Below, piece by piece: positions 6,997 through 9,342 of a stretch of DNA of 9,342 nucleotides. The translations under genes and the position numbers were made by a program. Under the pieces are notes generated by a model that saw only the letters and a program-made list of their open reading frames with translations, was not told the DNA's origin and did no database searches. This DNA is from Bacteroidota bacterium (lineage in GTDB: Bacteria > Bacteroidota > Bacteroidia > Cytophagales > Cyclobacteriaceae). How positions within the stretch are numbered: position 1 is the stretch's first letter; each line of letters begins with the position of its first letter. Location: the NCBI GenBank assembly GCA_024643595.1, contig JAHEMS010000109.1, forward strand, positions 1 through 9,342. Reading direction: 5' to 3'.

Positions 6997-9189
6997 TTTT
7001 ACCCATTCTGAAAATAGATTCTCGGGTGTTTCTGATGATGGACCAGCGAGAAAAGTCAATCGACTATGAGCGTTACTATGTTGATAGGAACGTATAACAA
7101 CAGACATATCATCGCGGATATCATCAGGACTGGCAGGTTTTCCCAGGCTATCTGTCACTCCTGACACTACTAGTTTTCTGGGGGCAAACGAGGCTAATAA
7201 ATCGGGTAGGTCATAAGCCCCAAGCGAACTGGCTACCGTGCCATAAATGAAATCAGAATTGTAGAAACGATTCATTACTATTGACCGGTAAGAAGCATAA
7301 GGCTCCACCAGGGCTACTCTTTCGATGGAAGTATCAAAGGCAGCGGCATGAATCAAAACTGGAGACATTTCTCTTCTTGCTACTCCGTAAATTCCATCCG
7401 CAATATTATTTTTCTTCAACATGCGGAGGAGGCGAACTACATCACCGGATTGAATGCCAACCAGGCTTCTTCCAATCAAAAGTGCGCTATACCAAATATT
7501 ATGGGATTTGCCATCAATGAAGGCATCACCCTCATAATCACCCAAAGCCATTTCGCCTGTGCCAATCAAATCAGGCGCCAGCACAACAAATCCTTGTTTA
7601 ACAAACCACTCCATTTCCCCACCAGGAGAAGCTTCAGCGGCTTTACCAGATGGATGCAGATAGATGATCACTTTATTGTTTGGTTTGACTGGAGTCATTA
7701 GTAAATAAGGGATCACATAATCTCCCTCCCCTTTAATAAAATATTTTTCAATGGAATATCCCTCTCGATTGATGCGCCCTGCAAACACGGGATCTTCTGC
7801 AGCGGATGGCTCCCGGTATCCCGAAAGTTCTTTTGCGGCTTTCAGCACTTTGGGTAAATGTTTGGTAAGGTCATCCCTTGATAGGGTCAGGTTGTTTAGC
7901 AGATTCTGTGATTCAACCCGGTTCAAACTGAAGACCGTTTCCCCACCTATGTCCGTAGATACTTGTCCTGTTTTAGTAACCCGGATTTCTTCATCGGTTA
8001 ACACAGTAACTACTTCATCGTTAGCATTACCCGGATTGCTCAAATGTTTTTGGAAAAAAGCATACATGGCTTCCCTGTTTTTCCGGGTTGATTCATGGGG
8101 AGCATCGTCTTCCACCATACTGAAATTATCTTTCATGCCATATGCTTTATAGATAATGGATACTTCCTTTGCCGTTTCCCTGGCTCCCTGTATACTGAAC
8201 ATATCACGGGTAGTGGTGATCATCAAAGTGGGACTAGGAGCCCTAACGCTTAGGTAATCCGCCTCATCCAGTCCGCGGGATATTTCGTGAAGAAGATTTT
8301 GTTCGGCATCCTGAGGCCCCATAGACTGCAGTAGTCGGGTAAAATTGGTAATGTAGCATTCCGGTGCAGCTGCTTTGATCCGGTCGTCCATTGCCCAGAT
8401 ATAAGCTGCTTGTGTTCCACCACCCGATCGTCCGGTTATTCCTACCCGGGAGCCATCCACTTCTTTGCGGGTGAGCAGATAATCAAGCGCCCTGATGCCG
8501 TCCCATGTCATATACCTGGCCTGTGAACTTCCTGAAATAAAAGCCTGCGCTCCGGGGTAGGAATGTTCGATGGTTGGCCCGCCAACTGATGACTTGCCGG
8601 TCGATGAATCAAAATATTCAAGGCGTTCACCTTGACCTACCGGATCAAATGCAAAGACTACAAATCCCTTTTTAACCAGATTCAGCAATACGTGTTGATA
8701 GGTTTTACTTCGATAACCTTCATTGGCATGGCCACTGCAATACAAAATGGCTGGCGCTTTACGCTTGCCTTTTATTGATTTGGGTAAAAACAAAGAGGAG
8801 GTTACATAAAACCCGGGCTGTGATTCAAAAATGATATGTTCTACTTTATAATCGACCTTGTCAATGGTTCGGATGATCTTGGCATTTAATGGAGTTCTTT
8901 CAGGAAAGGGGCCCACTATTTCAAGCATAGTGTTCCTTATCCACTCCTGCCTTTTCTTCCAGTCATCGAGCGATTGTATTTTGGATATTGATTGCGTGCG
9001 ATGCTCCAGTAGTTCAAAAGCTTCGCTTGAAAGATGTTGATAAAGGGCGTTAGGAGCATTTCTATAGTGAAGCCAATTATCCTTAATCACATCAAGTTCA
9101 TTTTGGGCGTTCACCTGTGAACCAGCTAACAAAAAGGTCAGGGATAAAATGAATATTCTTTGAATCCAGGGCACAAAAAATGGAGTCAT
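6991..9189 (-). CDS. Exported two-domain alpha/beta hydrolase, acetylxylan esterase type
   Basis: A 732-aa exported protein with two alpha/beta-hydrolase domains in tandem. Residues 1-29 are a signal peptide (hydrophobic FILSLTFLLAG, cleavage near VNA/QN). The first domain (about 115-385) has an oxyanion-side block ILYCSGHANEGY (148-159), DPVGQGER (182-189), and the nucleophile elbow GRSGGG with S255. It is completed by a likely acid D329 (TTTRDMFS) and H365 (DAPHEST). This resembles the acetylxylan esterase/AXE1 and CE7-CE15-like families, which remove acyl groups from plant polysaccharides. The second domain (about 480-732) keeps the fold, seen in IIYLHPSGK (508-516) and LAPDLIGTGE (537-546). 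At its elbow it reads YGVARREM, with A604 where the serine should be, so it is probably not catalytic. The ATG at 9189 is supported by the signal peptide. It precedes eboD by 53 bp on the same strand. The acyl substrate is not known; pectin or xylan esters are guesses from the nearby GH28. Confidence 0.85.
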   Translation of the reverse strand: MTPFFVPWIQRIFILSLTFLLAGSQVNAQNELDVIKDNWLHYRNAPNALYQHLSSEAFELLEHRTQSISKIQSLDDWKKRQEWIRNTMLEIVGPFPERTPLNAKIIRTIDKVDYKVEHIIFESQPGFYVTSSLFLPKSIKGKRKAPAILYCSGHANEGYRSKTYQHVLLNLVKKGFVVFAFDPVGQGERLEYFDSSTGKSSVGGPTIEHSYPGAQAFISGSSQARYMTWDGIRALDYLLTRKEVDGSRVGITGRSGGGTQAAYIWAMDDRIKAAAPECYITNFTRLLQSMGPQDAEQNLLHEISRGLDEADYLSVRAPSPTLMITTTRDMFSIQGARETAKEVSIIYKAYGMKDNFSMVEDDAPHESTRKNREAMYAFFQKHLSNPGNANDEVVTVLTDEEIRVTKTGQVSTDIGGETVFSLNRVESQNLLNNLTLSRDDLTKHLPKVLKAAKELSGYREPSAAEDPVFAGRINREGYSIEKYFIKGEGDYVIPYLLMTPVKPNNKVIIYLHPSGKAAEASPGGEMEWFVKQGFVVLAPDLIGTGEMALGDYEGDAFIDGKSHNIWYSALLIGRSLVGIQSGDVVRLLRMLKKNNIADGIYGVARREMSPVLIHAAAFDTSIERVALVEPYASYRSIVMNRFYNSDFIYGTVASSLGAYDLPDLLASFAPRKLVVSGVTDSLGKPASPDDIRDDMSVVIRSYQHSNAHSRLTFLAGPSSETPENLFSEWVKK

Positions 9190-9220
9190 TTTAGATTACT
9201 TTTTGAGATACGTACAATGA

Positions 9221-9255
9221 CAAAATTAATAGCTGAATAGTCCTCACATACCAAA
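9221..9255 (-). promoter_or_regulatory. Candidate promoter of esterase gene
   Basis: On the minus strand TAATTTTG (9228-9221) matches the Bacteroidota -7 consensus TAnnTTTG exactly. It ends 31 bases before the ATG at 9189, giving a leader of roughly 25 nt. A TTTG (9255-9252) stands 23 bases upstream as a possible -33 element. The spacing is a few bases longer than the usual 19-21, so the -33 call is weaker than the -7 call. This promoter would also drive eboD-eboE-eboF if the four genes form one unit. Confidence 0.45.
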
Positions 9256-9263
9256 TGTGAGGA
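9241..9263. repeat. 9-bp-arm palindrome over esterase -33 region
   Basis: The arms TCCTCACAT (9241-9249) and ATGTGAGGA (9255-9263) are perfect complements around a 5-base centre, ACCAA. The repeat begins 52 bp upstream of the esterase start and covers the candidate -33 TTTG. That is the position expected of a repressor or activator operator. No T-run follows on either strand, so a terminator is unlikely. The regulator is unknown. Confidence 0.5.
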
Positions 9264-9342
9264 ATTCCAGTTGAAAATTATATAGATCTTTTAAGAAGCG
9301 TTAGGATCAGGTTACCGCAAAAAGTCTGGCCAGCAAAATTGA
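9264..9342. other. Right-edge region, no gene supported
   Basis: No start codon or recognisable coding sequence is seen. On the minus strand one frame is open from the edge to a TAA at 9278-9280 (20 codons, ending in LLKRSI), and another is open to a TGA near 9307. Either could be the tail of an upstream leftward gene, but the stretch is too short to identify. Confidence 0.25.

Noticed and set aside
6979..7000. Rightward rho-independent terminator (hairpin followed by a T-run)
   Set aside because: On the plus strand the palindrome is followed by several Ts, but no rightward gene ends nearby; the Ts are the lysine codons at the esterase C-terminus.
7348..8152. Rightward open frames of 117 and 133 codons inside the esterase gene
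   Set aside because: They lie wholly antisense to a well-supported gene, carry no recognisable motif, and their compositions look like reverse readings of the esterase.

Overview
The window looks like chromosomal DNA of a Bacteroidota bacterium, probably of the Cytophagales/Chitinophagales type. The reasons are moderate GC with AT-rich short intergenic gaps, start codons without clear Shine-Dalgarno sequences, matches to the Bacteroidota promoter element TAnnTTTG upstream of two genes, an exported protein with an '..NAQN' signal-peptide junction, a lipoprotein with an acidic stretch just after its cysteine, and the families present. The genus is not determined.

Layout. One gene reads rightward (102-1667): a lipoprotein of the phospholipase D superfamily that resembles cardiolipin synthase C. 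It converges, with an 18-bp gap, on five genes that all read leftward. In transcription order these are a large exported two-domain alpha/beta hydrolase of the acetylxylan-esterase type (9189-6991), a dehydroquinate-synthase-like sugar phosphate cyclase (6937-5723, eboD), a TIM-barrel protein (5698-4484, eboE), a phosphodiesterase/nucleotide-pyrophosphatase-like protein (4477-3122, eboF), and an exported GH28 polygalacturonase-like glycosidase (3014-1686). Gaps along this series are 53, 24, 6 and 107 bp. No gap exceeds about 150 bp, and no tRNA, rRNA, CRISPR or mobile element was seen.

Main interest. The three middle genes are the D-E-F half of the ebo cluster. That cluster is known from Bacteroidota, cyanobacteria, some proteobacteria and eustigmatophyte plastids, and is linked to making or moving an unidentified small molecule. 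The usual companions eboA, eboB and eboC (the last a UbiA-type prenyltransferase) are absent here. The place where they would be expected, upstream of eboD, holds a secreted esterase, and a secreted pectinase-type glycosidase follows eboF. The cytoplasmic trio is therefore bracketed by polysaccharide-processing enzymes. The trio could represent a cyclase, isomerase and phosphatase series, but its product cannot be read from the sequence.

Regulation. A candidate promoter for the esterase lies at 9221-9255 and carries a 9-bp-arm palindrome over its -33 region. A second palindrome sits over the esterase stop codon just upstream of eboD. GH28 has its own candidate -7 element. No promoter was seen between esterase and eboD or within the trio, so esterase-eboD-eboE-eboF may be one transcription unit.
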